This document shows positions 32,594 to 41,543 of a DNA stretch of 59,913 nt, one piece after another; positions within the stretch are counted from its first letter, which is position 1; every line of letters begins with the position of its first letter. A model generated the notes under the pieces. That model had not been told where the DNA came from. It ran no database searches and saw nothing but the letters and a program-made list of their open reading frames with translations. The translations under genes were made by a program, and so were the position numbers. Origin of the DNA: Pedobacter sp. KBW06. GTDB taxonomy: Bacteria > Bacteroidota > Bacteroidia > Sphingobacteriales > Sphingobacteriaceae. The stretch is taken from NCBI RefSeq assembly GCF_003852525.1, contig NZ_QAJL01000003.1:186633-246545 (forward strand), read 5' to 3'.

Positions 32594-34381
32594 ATGAAGC
32601 ACATACGTAATTTTTGCATAATTGCACATATTGACCACGGTAAGAGCACCCTGGCTGACCGTTTATTGGAATATACTAAAACCATTACCCAACGTGAGTC
32701 TCAGGCTCAGTTGCTGGATAATATGGATTTGGAGCGTGAACGCGGCATCACGATAAAAAGCCACGCCATTCAGATGAACTACACCGTAGATGGACAGGAA
32801 TATGTTTTAAACCTGATCGATACTCCCGGACACGTAGATTTTTCTTATGAAGTTTCCCGTTCAATCGCTGCCTGTGAAGGTGCATTGTTGATCGTTGATG
32901 CTTCGCAAGGGATTCAGGCACAAACGATTTCCAACCTATATCTTGCTTTAGAGCATGATTTAGAGATCATCCCGATCCTGAACAAAATGGACTTACCGGG
33001 CGCGATGCCTGAAGAGGTGAAAGATCAGATCATTGACCTGATTGGCTGTAAGCGCGAAGAGATCATTCCTGCATCCGGAAAAACCGGATTGGGGGTAATG
33101 GACATTCTTCAGGCGATTATTGACCGTGTCCCTGCTCCTGTTGGAGAACCGGAAGCGCCATTACAGGCCTTAATCTTTGACTCTGTATTCAACTCTTTCA
33201 GAGGAATTATCGCTTACTACAAAGTAGTGAATGGTGAAATCAGAAAAGGTGATAAAGTAAAGTTCATCAATACCGGTAAAGAATACCTTGCTGATGAAGT
33301 AGGTGTACTAAAATTAAACATGTTGCCTAAGGACGTGGTGAAAACCGGGGATGTAGGTTATATCATATCAGGAATTAAAGAAGCGCGCGAGGTTAAGGTT
33401 GGAGATACGATCACTAACGTTGCCAGGCCTTCATTAGATTCCATTCAGGGATTTGAAGAGGTGAAACCAATGGTATTTGCGGGAATCTATCCTGTAGATA
33501 CAGATGAGTTTGAAGAACTTCGTGAAGCGATGCATAAATTGCAGCTGAATGATGCTTCGATTGTATTTGAGCCGGAAAGCTCTGCAGCTTTAGGTTTCGG
33601 ATTCCGTTGTGGATTCCTTGGAATGCTGCACATGGAGATCATCCAGGAGCGTCTGGAACGCGAATTTGATATGACGGTAATTACTACTGTTCCCAACGTA
33701 TCTTATGTTGCCCATACCAGTAAAGGTATTGAAGTCATCGTAAACAACCCTTCAGACCTTCCTGATCCAAGTAAACTGGATTTTGTGGAGGAGCCTTTCA
33801 TCAAAGCAAATATCATTACCAAAGCTGAATTTGTTGGTCCGGTAATGTCATTGTGTATTCAGAAAAGAGGAACCATCGTGAACCAGTCGTACCTGACTTC
33901 GGACCGTGTGGAACTGATATTTGAAATGCCTATGGGTGAGATCGTTTTCGATTTCTACGATAAACTGAAAACCATCTCCAAAGGATATGCTTCTTTCGAT
34001 TACCACCAGATTGGCTATAAGCAATCTGACCTGGTACGTCTTGACATTCTATTGAATGGAGAGCATGTAGATGCTTTATCGTCCTTAATTCACCGTAGCA
34101 ATTCATATGACTTTGGAAAAAGAATCTGTGAGAAATTGAGGGAATTGATTCCGAGACAACAGTTCGAGATTGTAATCCAGGCTTCTATCGGTGCAAAAAT
34201 TATCGCCCGTGAGACCGTAAGGGCTTTACGTAAAGATGTAACAGCCAAATGTTATGGTGGTGATATCTCCCGTAAGCGTAAACTTTTGGAGAAACAAAAG
34301 AAAGGTAAAAAACGGATGCGTCAGGTAGGTAACGTGGAAATTCCACAAACCGCTTTCATGGCCGTACTTAAATTAGATTAA
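32594..34381 (+). CDS. lepA: Translation elongation factor 4 (LepA)
   Basis: The 595-residue GTPase has G1 AHIDHGKS, switch II DTPGHVDFSYEV, NKMD for guanine recognition, and the EF4-specific C-terminal domain ending in a basic KKGKKRMRQVG segment. It acts on ribosomes during initiation or ribosome assembly and can back-translocate. The full length matches the family. A promoter box immediately upstream lets it be expressed apart from the glycan genes before it. Confidence 0.97.
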   Translation: MKHIRNFCIIAHIDHGKSTLADRLLEYTKTITQRESQAQLLDNMDLERERGITIKSHAIQMNYTVDGQEYVLNLIDTPGHVDFSYEVSRSIAACEGALLIVDASQGIQAQTISNLYLALEHDLEIIPILNKMDLPGAMPEEVKDQIIDLIGCKREEIIPASGKTGLGVMDILQAIIDRVPAPVGEPEAPLQALIFDSVFNSFRGIIAYYKVVNGEIRKGDKVKFINTGKEYLADEVGVLKLNMLPKDVVKTGDVGYIISGIKEAREVKVGDTITNVARPSLDSIQGFEEVKPMVFAGIYPVDTDEFEELREAMHKLQLNDASIVFEPESSAALGFGFRCGFLGMLHMEIIQERLEREFDMTVITTVPNVSYVAHTSKGIEVIVNNPSDLPDPSKLDFVEEPFIKANIITKAEFVGPVMSLCIQKRGTIVNQSYLTSDRVELIFEMPMGEIVFDFYDKLKTISKGYASFDYHQIGYKQSDLVRLDILLNGEHVDALSSLIHRSNSYDFGKRICEKLRELIPRQQFEIVIQASIGAKIIARETVRALRKDVTAKCYGGDISRKRKLLEKQKKGKKRMRQVGNVEIPQTAFMAVLKLD

Positions 34382-34388
34382 TTTTCAG

Positions 34389-34407
34389 GGCAATGCCTGG
34401 CATTGCC
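34389..34407. repeat. Palindrome between lepA and folD
   Basis: GGCAATGCC-T-GGCATTGCC is a perfect inverted repeat with 9-bp arms and a one-base centre, 8 bp after the lepA stop. No T-run follows, so it may be a processing hairpin or an operator rather than a terminator. Confidence 0.6.
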
Positions 34408-34435
34408 TATACATAAACAACATCATTAGGATTAC

Positions 34436-35317
34436 ATGCAGTTACTGGACGGAAAATTCGCATCAGAGAAAATAAAACAGGAAATCGCGGCAGAAGCAGC
34501 GGCTTTTTTAACAGAGAGTGGCCGAAAGCCTCACTTGATAGCGATATTAGTCGGTAACGATGGTGGCAGCGAAACATACGTGGCCAGTAAAATGAAAAAC
34601 TGTGAAAAGGTAGGTTTTCAATCTTCCCTGATCAGATATGATGTCACTGTTACTGAAGCAGAATTACTACAGAAGATCGAAGAAATTAATCAGGATGCCG
34701 GTGTAGATGGCTTAATTGTTCAACTTCCCCTTCCTAAGCACATCGATCCGGAAAAAGTAACGGAAACGATCGATTATCGTAAAGATGTAGATGGTTTTCA
34801 CCCGGTAAACCTGGGCCGTATGATGCGGAACCTTCCCTGCTTTATCCCTGCAACCCCTTATGGAATCTTGTTAATGCTTCAGGCTTATCAGATTGATACC
34901 ACAGGAAAACATTGCGTGGTAGTGGGCAGAAGTAATATTGTAGGAAGTCCAATGAGTATCCTGATGGCCAGGAATGCAAATCCAGGAAACTGTACGGTAA
35001 CACTTACCCATAGTAAAACAGCAAATTTGAAAGAATTGGCTTTACAGGCAGACATCATTGTGGCTGCAATTGGCAAAAAGAATTTTGTAACTGCTGATAT
35101 GGTTAAACCCGGTGCAATCATCATTGATGTGGGTATTAACAGAGAAACTTCAACAGAAACCAAATCAGGGTATAAGCTGTATGGTGATGTTGATTTTGAA
35201 AATGTAGCACCGAAAGCCTCATGGATTACTCCGGTTCCCGGAGGTGTAGGCCTGATGACGATTGTAGGTTTGTTAAAGAATACATTGGCTTCCGCAAAAA
35301 AGGAAATCTATCCATAA
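34436..35317 (+). CDS. folD: Bifunctional methylene-THF dehydrogenase / methenyl-THF cyclohydrolase
   Basis: The 293-residue FolD interconverts 5,10-methylene-, 5,10-methenyl- and 10-formyl-tetrahydrofolate with NADP. Recognisable parts are YVASKMKNCEKVGF with the catalytic lysine, DGLIVQLPLPKHID, the KDVDGFHPVNLG signature, and the NADP loop GRSNIVGSPMS. PVPGGVGLMT closes the family pattern. It ends the long same-strand run, followed by a terminator. Confidence 0.97.
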   Translation: MQLLDGKFASEKIKQEIAAEAAAFLTESGRKPHLIAILVGNDGGSETYVASKMKNCEKVGFQSSLIRYDVTVTEAELLQKIEEINQDAGVDGLIVQLPLPKHIDPEKVTETIDYRKDVDGFHPVNLGRMMRNLPCFIPATPYGILLMLQAYQIDTTGKHCVVVGRSNIVGSPMSILMARNANPGNCTVTLTHSKTANLKELALQADIIVAAIGKKNFVTADMVKPGAIIIDVGINRETSTETKSGYKLYGDVDFENVAPKASWITPVPGGVGLMTIVGLLKNTLASAKKEIYP

Positions 35318-35340
35318 GGATATCATGATATCTCTATATA

Positions 35341-35378
35341 AAAAAGAGGGTTGATTAATCATCAGTCCTCTTTTTTTT
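35341..35378. terminator. Terminator between folD and the Rieske gene (bidirectional)
   Basis: AAAAAGAGG pairs with CCTCTTTTT and a T-run of about eight follows; the A-run on the other side lets it serve the convergent minus-strand gene. The loop contains the small palindrome TGATTAATCA. Confidence 0.82.
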
Positions 35379-35380
35379 TA

Positions 35381-35713
35381 TTACCCAAATAATTTCTTTA
35401 TCCAGCTTTCTTTTAACCCAACATATATCCCATCTTCTCTTTCCTCCACCGGATAAGTATCGATATAATCCCCTTGCCCTTCTGCCCCTCTTCCTGTTTC
35501 CAGATTATACTCATATCGGTGGATCGGGCAGATCAGATAACCATCTTTACAACGGCCGCCACTCAAAATTCCCCCTGCATGCGGACAGGTATTCTGAACC
35601 ACATGAAGCTGATGCTGATGCCTCAGCATACATAACTTTTTCCCGTTCACCTTGATTTGCTGTACAAAATCCTGCTCGGGGAATGTGCCTTCTATTTTAT
35701 ACCACTTCAGCAT
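35381..35713 (-). CDS. Rieske [2Fe-2S] ferredoxin-like protein
   Basis: The 110-residue protein has a single Rieske domain with the two cluster-binding loops CPHAGG and CPIHRYEY (Cys and His in each). No membrane segment or catalytic partner domain is present. It resembles NirD-like or dioxygenase-type ferredoxins. Its electron partner cannot be identified from the neighbours. It faces away from queE with 102 bp between starts. Confidence 0.87.
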   Translation of the reverse strand: MLKWYKIEGTFPEQDFVQQIKVNGKKLCMLRHQHQLHVVQNTCPHAGGILSGGRCKDGYLICPIHRYEYNLETGRGAEGQGDYIDTYPVEEREDGIYVGLKESWIKKLFG

Positions 35714-35797
35714 CTCCGGATTCCCTTCTTTTTCATAGATTGGTCATATAAACGTTTTCAATATACATATAATCTCATTTCCCGCCGATATTTTCTT

Positions 35798-35805
35798 TAC
35801 CTTTG
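35798..35805 (+). promoter_or_regulatory. Bacteroidota-type promoter box (TACCTTTG) before queE
   Basis: Exact TAnnTTTG match ending 10 bases before the chosen queE ATG at 35816. It rules against the longer frame that opens at 35657. Confidence 0.65.
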
Positions 35806-35815
35806 CAGACTTTAT

Positions 35816-36439
35816 ATGGCACATCAAATACCAGCAGACGGCACATTACTTCCTTTAATGGAAGAGTTTTACACCATTCAGGGCGAAGGATTTAACACAG
35901 GAAAAGCGGCTTATTTTATTCGTTTGGGAGGTTGCGACGTTGGTTGTCACTGGTGTGATGTTAAAGAAAGCTGGGATGCAGAATTACATCCACTCACCTT
36001 ATCCGATGATATTGTCATTAAAGCAGATAGTTTTCCAGGAAAAGCGGTAGTCATTACCGGTGGTGAGCCATTGATCTATAATCTGGATTACCTGACCCAA
36101 AAGCTAAAAGAAAGAAATATCCTGACCTTTATAGAGACTTCAGGTGCCTATCCCCTTTCGGGTACATGGGACTGGATTTGTCTTTCTCCAAAGAAATTTA
36201 AAGCACCCCGTCCGGACATCACTCCTTTTGCCAATGAGCTGAAAGTGATTGTCTTCAATAAGAGTGATTTTGAATGGGCAGAGAAATACGCAGAAAGTGT
36301 TTCTGACACCTGTAAGCTGTATTTACAACCAGAATGGTCTAAATCAAAAGAGATGACTCCCCTGATTATTGATTATGTAATGGCAAACCCCAAATGGGAA
36401 ATCTCCTTACAAACTCATAAATATTTAAATATCCCTTAA
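35816..36439 (+). CDS. queE: 7-carboxy-7-deazaguanine synthase (QueE)
   Basis: The 207-residue radical SAM enzyme converts 6-carboxy-tetrahydropterin to 7-carboxy-7-deazaguanine in the preQ0/queuosine pathway. The opening MEEFYTIQGEGFNTGKAAYF, the modified cluster motif GGCDVGCHWCD, and VVITGGEPL for SAM binding identify it. The frame extends upstream to 35657, but that part is not family-like and overlaps the promoter box and the Rieske gene. QueC, QueD and QueF are not in the window; the transporter yhhQ is, about 10 kb away. Confidence 0.93.
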   Translation: MAHQIPADGTLLPLMEEFYTIQGEGFNTGKAAYFIRLGGCDVGCHWCDVKESWDAELHPLTLSDDIVIKADSFPGKAVVITGGEPLIYNLDYLTQKLKERNILTFIETSGAYPLSGTWDWICLSPKKFKAPRPDITPFANELKVIVFNKSDFEWAEKYAESVSDTCKLYLQPEWSKSKEMTPLIIDYVMANPKWEISLQTHKYLNIP

Positions 36440-36492
36440 TTATATCTTCAGATTTTTCGCTACATTTAAAATTATTCATAAACAGTAGCGTT

Positions 36493-38388
36493 TTGAAAAA
36501 AATATCTATTGCGGCTTTTTTAGTCTTTGTAATCCTTGGGGTTAACGCTCAAACCTCATCCGTCAAAAAAGCGATGGCTGATTTTGATAAGGCCCAGGTA
36601 TATTTGAATAATAACAATTACCAGGAAGCGATTGCGGCTTTAAAAGATGCCGCAACTGCAGATCCAAATTTCCAGAATGCCATTATTCAGCTTGCCGAAC
36701 TGAACAGAAGGATTAAATCTTTTGACGAGGCCAGGTTATACTATAGCAAAGCCCTTGCTTTAGGTGCCGGATCAGATGTCCGGATCTATTATGGACTGGC
36801 CGAATCAGAACTCAACACCGGCGATTACAACAATGCGCTAAAAAACATCAGCCTTTTTATCGATAAATATACCGGCAGCGACAAGGGCTTCCTTGCAAAA
36901 GCAAAGAAATACAAAAAGGATTGTGAATTTTCGATCCTGGCTTTAAAAACTCCTCAGAAATATGAACCGGTTAACCTTGGCCCGCAAATCAACTCCAAAT
37001 ACCGGGACTATTTTCCAGCCATTACTGCCGACAATGAGACCTTAATCTTCAGCAGAAACATAGCAGGCAATGAAGACTTTTTCATTTCTAAAAAACGTGA
37101 TAAGGAATGGAGCAGCCCCGTTTCTCTGAGCAGCAATATCAATACCTCACAATTTAATGAAGGTGCACAGTCCATTTCCCCTGACGGGCAATACCTCTTC
37201 TTTACCGGCTGCAACAGGCCCAACGGTTTGGGAAGATGCGACATCTACGTCAGTCATAAAGAAGGCAATAACTGGGGCCAACCTTTTAATCTCGGAGCAC
37301 CTGTAAACACCATTTACTGGGAATCACAACCTGCCATCAGCCCCGACGGAAATACCTTATACTTTGTGAGCAACAGACCTGGAGGAATCGGCGGCTACGA
37401 CATCTGGAAAACGCAGCTGAACGAGGAAGGCGAATGGTCGGTCCCCCTTAACCTTGGCCCGGAAATCAATACCCCATACGACGAAAATACTCCTTTCCTC
37501 CATGCAGATGGAAGAACATTATACTTTTCATCAGACGGATGGCCCGGTATGGGCAACAAAGACATTTTCATGAGCAGGCTGGACAGCGCCAATCATTGGA
37601 GTACGCCCTTAAACCTGGGCTATCCAATCAATAGCTTTAGTGAAGAGAGCGGATTAATTGTAAGTCCGGACGGTACAGAAGCTTTTTTCTCCTCTGATTT
37701 AAAAGATGGATATGGCGATATGGACATTTATCAGTTTAAACTACCGGAAGACAAAAAGCCGATGGCCATCACTTATGTAAAGGGCATTGTTCGTGATAAA
37801 GAGACGCGGAAATTTCTGGAAGCAAGAGTTCAGGTTGTAAACCTGGGTAATAAAAAGACGGCTTACAATGATTATACCTCTAAGGAAAACGGAGATTTTC
37901 TGGCGGTAATGCCGATTGGTGCTGATTATGCATTTAATGTAAGCGCAGATGGCTATCTTTTTTATTCTGAGAATTATCAGCTGACCGCTGCCAGCGGGAA
38001 CAAACCATTTCTTCTGGAAATTGACCTGGAGCGCTTAAAGGTCGGCACAAACATGATTCTGAAGAATATCTTTTTTAACACCAATGAATATACGCTCTTG
38101 CCTTCATCAGTAACGGAATTGGCAACGCTTAAAGACCTGTTAAAAAACAACCAGAACATTCACATAGAAGTTCAGGGCCATACCGATAATGTAGGGAATG
38201 ACCTTCAAAATGAAAAACTATCTGTAAACCGGGCGAAAGCGGTATATGACCACCTGATTGAAAGCAAGATAGATCCTGCCCGGTTAACCTATAAAGGTTA
38301 TGGGGAAACCAAACCAATTGCAGGAAATGAAACAGAAGAAAAGCGGAAAAAGAACAGGAGAACCTCCTTTATTATTACGAAAATCTAG
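36493..38388 (+). CDS. TPR - PD40 beta-propeller - OmpA protein (PorE-like architecture)
   Basis: The 631-residue envelope protein starts with a signal peptide (about 1-19). TPR repeats follow (about 20-150), then PD40/WD40-like propeller repeats (about 165-430, with repeated ISPDGNTLYFVSNRPGG-type units), a carboxypeptidase regulatory-like domain (about 430-510) and an OmpA peptidoglycan-binding domain (about 525-631, VQGHTDNVGN and RAKAVYDHL). This domain order is that of PorE, a type IX secretion component, but many paralogues share it, and no lipobox or PorP/SprF neighbour is present. The only fitting start is a TTG at 36493, directly followed by lysine codons and a hydrophobic segment. 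Confidence 0.85.
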   Translation: MKKISIAAFLVFVILGVNAQTSSVKKAMADFDKAQVYLNNNNYQEAIAALKDAATADPNFQNAIIQLAELNRRIKSFDEARLYYSKALALGAGSDVRIYYGLAESELNTGDYNNALKNISLFIDKYTGSDKGFLAKAKKYKKDCEFSILALKTPQKYEPVNLGPQINSKYRDYFPAITADNETLIFSRNIAGNEDFFISKKRDKEWSSPVSLSSNINTSQFNEGAQSISPDGQYLFFTGCNRPNGLGRCDIYVSHKEGNNWGQPFNLGAPVNTIYWESQPAISPDGNTLYFVSNRPGGIGGYDIWKTQLNEEGEWSVPLNLGPEINTPYDENTPFLHADGRTLYFSSDGWPGMGNKDIFMSRLDSANHWSTPLNLGYPINSFSEESGLIVSPDGTEAFFSSDLKDGYGDMDIYQFKLPEDKKPMAITYVKGIVRDKETRKFLEARVQVVNLGNKKTAYNDYTSKENGDFLAVMPIGADYAFNVSADGYLFYSENYQLTAASGNKPFLLEIDLERLKVGTNMILKNIFFNTNEYTLLPSSVTELATLKDLLKNNQNIHIEVQGHTDNVGNDLQNEKLSVNRAKAVYDHLIESKIDPARLTYKGYGETKPIAGNETEEKRKKNRRTSFIITKI

Positions 38389-38433
38389 AGCAGCCGGCCA
38401 TCCCACAACAACTGAGATGGCCATCTGTACTAA

Positions 38434-39249
38434 CTAGATTACCGCTTTCCTTAATCTTACCAGTTTTACCAGTAAATCTTCCAGTAAATCCAGGTGTAAC
38501 ATATTTGCACCATCTGATTTTGCATTTGCAGGATCAGGATGTGTTTCTATAAAAAGTCCATCTGCACCAACAGCAATTGCAGCCTTGGCAATGGTTTCGA
38601 TCAGTTCAGGCTTTCCACCCGTCACACCCGAACTTTGGTTCGGCTGTTGCAGGGAATGCGTACAATCCATCACTACAGGAACCCCAAAGGCCTGCATTTC
38701 CGGTAATCCGCGATAATCTACGATCAAATCCTGATAACCGAAAGTATTTCCGCGATCTGTTAAAATGACCCTGTTGTTTCCCGATTCTACAATCTTTTCT
38801 ACTGCGAACTTCATCGATCCGGCCGATAAAAACTGACCTTTTTTAACGTTCACGACTTTTCCTGTATGCGCCGCAGCGATCAGCAAATCTGTCTGGCGAC
38901 ATAGAAATGCTGGAATCTGCAAAACATCTACATAAGCCGCTGCCATTGCTGCTTCTCCGCTTTCGTGGATATCAGTTACGGTTGGCACGTTAAAAGTTTT
39001 CCCAACTTTCTCGAGAATCTTCAATGCTTTTTCATCTCCTATTCCTGTAAATGAACCGCCTTTTGAGCGGTTTGCCTTACGGTAAGAGCCTTTAAAAATA
39101 TAAGGGATATTCAGTTGATCAGTGATGGTAATGATTTTCTCTGCAATGCGCAGTGCCATCTCCTCACTTTCAATGGCACATGGTCCGGCCATTAAAAAGA
39201 AATTATTGGAATCCTGATGTTTTAAATTATCTAATGGGAAATTGATCAT
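38434..39249 (-). CDS. kdsA: 3-deoxy-8-phosphooctulonate (KDO8P) synthase
   Basis: The 271-residue enzyme condenses arabinose 5-phosphate with PEP to KDO 8-phosphate in lipid A-core synthesis. Signatures are FLMAGPCAIESEEMA, FKGSYRKANRSKGGSFTG, VTDIHE, and FGVPVVMDCTHSLQQPNQ. That pattern distinguishes it from DAHP synthase. It is downstream of recQ on the same strand (15 bp gap). The isomerase kdsD, which supplies its substrate, is divergent on the other side of recQ. Confidence 0.95.
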   Translation of the reverse strand: MINFPLDNLKHQDSNNFFLMAGPCAIESEEMALRIAEKIITITDQLNIPYIFKGSYRKANRSKGGSFTGIGDEKALKILEKVGKTFNVPTVTDIHESGEAAMAAAYVDVLQIPAFLCRQTDLLIAAAHTGKVVNVKKGQFLSAGSMKFAVEKIVESGNNRVILTDRGNTFGYQDLIVDYRGLPEMQAFGVPVVMDCTHSLQQPNQSSGVTGGKPELIETIAKAAIAVGADGLFIETHPDPANAKSDGANMLHLDLLEDLLVKLVRLRKAVI

Positions 39250-39264
39250 TTTGTATCTTGTGTA

Positions 39265-41454
39265 TTAATTACCTAATTCAGACATGAACTTGATCCGCAT
39301 CAACTGGATCTCTTCACGGGAATAATCTGTTTCCCCTAATTCTTTTAATGCTTCATCGATAGAATCGTTCTCCGCAGACTGGAAGTAATCAAATACCTCA
39401 TCCTGACGGTCCTCATCAATCAATTCATCTACAAAATAATTAAGGTTCAGCTTCGTGCCTGAATTTACAATGGCTTCGATCTCTTTTAAGATATCGAAAT
39501 AAGTAATGCCTTTAGATTTGGCAATGTCTTCCAGACCAATCTGTCTGTCGATATTCTGGATAATGGATACTTTAAGCTGCGATTTATTGGCCTGAGTTTT
39601 AATGATCAGGTCTATCGGGCGCTCAATATCATTGTCATCTACATATTTTTTGATCAGCTCAATGAACGGAGAACCGAATTTCATGGCTTTTCCGTTTCCT
39701 ACTCCCGAGATCTGTTTCAACTCATCCATTGCGATTGGATAATGCGTACACATCTCTTCTAATGAAGGATCCTGGAATACCACAAATGGCGGTACGTTCT
39801 TTTGCTTGGCGATTTTCTTTCTAAGGTCTTTTAACAGCTGTAGCAATTGCGTATCCAGCGTTCCTGTTCCATGTTTAACATCATCCTCATCGTCGTCCGC
39901 AGCGCTTTCAATCGGCTCGTTGAGCACAAACTTAAGGCTATATGGATTTTCAATGAAATCTCTTCCGTTATTGGTTAACCTTAAAAGGCCGTAATTGTCA
40001 ATATCTTTAGACAGGAAATTGTTCAGTACCGACTGGCGGACCAAAGACTTCCAGTAGTTTTCTCCTTCTACCATTCCCAGACCAAATTCCGCAATCTTAC
40101 CATGCTCGTAAGCAATCGTTTGCGCGGTTTCGGAGCCGGTAAAGATGTTCAGGATATGTGTATCGTCAAACTTCTCTCCTATGCGCTGAATCAGCTTCAA
40201 CAATACCAGCAATGATTCTTCTGCTTCAAAAAGCTTCTTAGGCTTTTTACAGTTGTCGCACATACAGTTACAGCCTGTTTCATTGAAGTTTTCTCCAAAG
40301 TAATGCAGGATCTGTTTCCTCCGGCAAACACCGGATTCTGCATAGTCAATTACTTCTTTCAGGATCTGCGTTCCGATTTCACGTTCAGATACCGGCTTGT
40401 CCTTCATGAACTTTGCCAGCTTATCTACATCTTTTTGTGCGTAAAAAGCAATACATACCCCTTCACCACCATCTCTTCCAGCTCTGCCGGTTTCCTGGTA
40501 ATAGCCTTCCATACTCTTTGGAATGTCATGGTGGATTACAAAACGAACATCAGGTTTATCGATTCCCATACCGAAAGCGATGGTCGCCACAATGACTTCC
40601 ACGTCTTCCATCAGGAACTTATCCTGTGTATCGGCCCTTACCTTAGGTTCTAATCCCGCATGGTAAGGCAACGCCTTGATTCCGTTCAGGTTCAGTGCTT
40701 CCGCTACTTCTTCCACCTTTTTACGGCTCAGACAGTAAATGATTCCTGATTTCCCGGTATTGTACTTGATGTACCTGATCATTTCCTTGATGACATCTCT
40801 TTTCGGGCGGATTTCATAAAATAAGTTCGGTCTGTTAAAGGACGACTTAAATAAGGTCGCATCCGACATCTGCAGGTTCTTAATGATGTCCTGCTGAACT
40901 TTCGGAGTTGCGGTAGCCGTTAAAGCGATAATTGGAATATCATCTCCCAGGCCACAGATGACCTGTCTGATTTTCCTGTATTCCGGACGGAAGTCATGCC
41001 CCCATTCAGAAATACAGTGGGCCTCATCGACCGCCACAAAGGATATCTTAATCAGTTTTAAGAACTCAATATTGTCTTGCTTGGAAAGCGATTCCGGGGC
41101 AACGTATAACAATTTGGTTTGTCCGCTGAGCAAGTCACTTTTTACCTGGGTAATTTCTGCTTTGTTTAAAGAAGAGTTTAAAAAGTGAGCGATGCTGTCG
41201 CTTCCGCCGAAAGCCCTCAGTTGATCTACCTGGTTTTTCATCAGGGCAATCAGGGGCGATATAACAATTGCAGTACCTTCGCTCATTAGCGCTGGTAACT
41301 GGTAACATATGGATTTCCCTCCACCTGTAGGCATAATAACAAACGTATTCTTTCCTTCAAGAACATTAGTGATGATAGACTCCTGATCACCTTTAAAATT
41401 GTTAAAACCAAAAAAGGTTTGTAAGTTATCAAACAACGACTTTTTCACATCCAT
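39265..41454 (-). CDS. recQ: ATP-dependent DNA helicase RecQ
   Basis: The 729-residue superfamily 2 helicase has Walker A MPTGGGKSICYQLP, the DEAH box VDEAHCISEWGHDFRPEY, motif VI ETGRAGRDGG, and the zinc-binding domain with CRRKQILHYFG and CNCMCDNC. A winged-helix and an HRDC domain follow (HRDC about 540-615), then a further C-terminal helical extension of about 100 residues found in Bacteroidota RecQ. It unwinds DNA 3'-5' during recombination and repair. Confidence 0.96.
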   Translation of the reverse strand: MDVKKSLFDNLQTFFGFNNFKGDQESIITNVLEGKNTFVIMPTGGGKSICYQLPALMSEGTAIVISPLIALMKNQVDQLRAFGGSDSIAHFLNSSLNKAEITQVKSDLLSGQTKLLYVAPESLSKQDNIEFLKLIKISFVAVDEAHCISEWGHDFRPEYRKIRQVICGLGDDIPIIALTATATPKVQQDIIKNLQMSDATLFKSSFNRPNLFYEIRPKRDVIKEMIRYIKYNTGKSGIIYCLSRKKVEEVAEALNLNGIKALPYHAGLEPKVRADTQDKFLMEDVEVIVATIAFGMGIDKPDVRFVIHHDIPKSMEGYYQETGRAGRDGGEGVCIAFYAQKDVDKLAKFMKDKPVSEREIGTQILKEVIDYAESGVCRRKQILHYFGENFNETGCNCMCDNCKKPKKLFEAEESLLVLLKLIQRIGEKFDDTHILNIFTGSETAQTIAYEHGKIAEFGLGMVEGENYWKSLVRQSVLNNFLSKDIDNYGLLRLTNNGRDFIENPYSLKFVLNEPIESAADDDEDDVKHGTGTLDTQLLQLLKDLRKKIAKQKNVPPFVVFQDPSLEEMCTHYPIAMDELKQISGVGNGKAMKFGSPFIELIKKYVDDNDIERPIDLIIKTQANKSQLKVSIIQNIDRQIGLEDIAKSKGITYFDILKEIEAIVNSGTKLNLNYFVDELIDEDRQDEVFDYFQSAENDSIDEALKELGETDYSREEIQLMRIKFMSELGN

Positions 41455-41498
41455 TACGCGTATAAAATATTCAGTGCTATTTTTACTTCAAAATAACA

Positions 41499-41506
41499 TA
41501 ATTTTG
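41499..41506 (+). promoter_or_regulatory. Bacteroidota-type promoter box (TAATTTTG) before kdsD
   Basis: Exact TAnnTTTG match in the divergent recQ/kdsD region, 37 bp before the TTG start at 41544. Confidence 0.6.
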
Positions 41507-41543
41507 CACTAATTCAAAGCATCAATATACTAATTAATTCTGT

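Noticed and set aside
35657..35815. 53-codon N-terminal extension of QueE
   Set aside because: It overlaps the divergent Rieske gene and contains the TACCTTTG promoter box; QueE homologues start near the MEEFYTIQGEG strand.
38396..38422. 7-bp hairpin GGCCATC/GATGGCC between the OmpA gene and kdsA
   Set aside because: It is short and has no T-run on either side; I do not call it a terminator.
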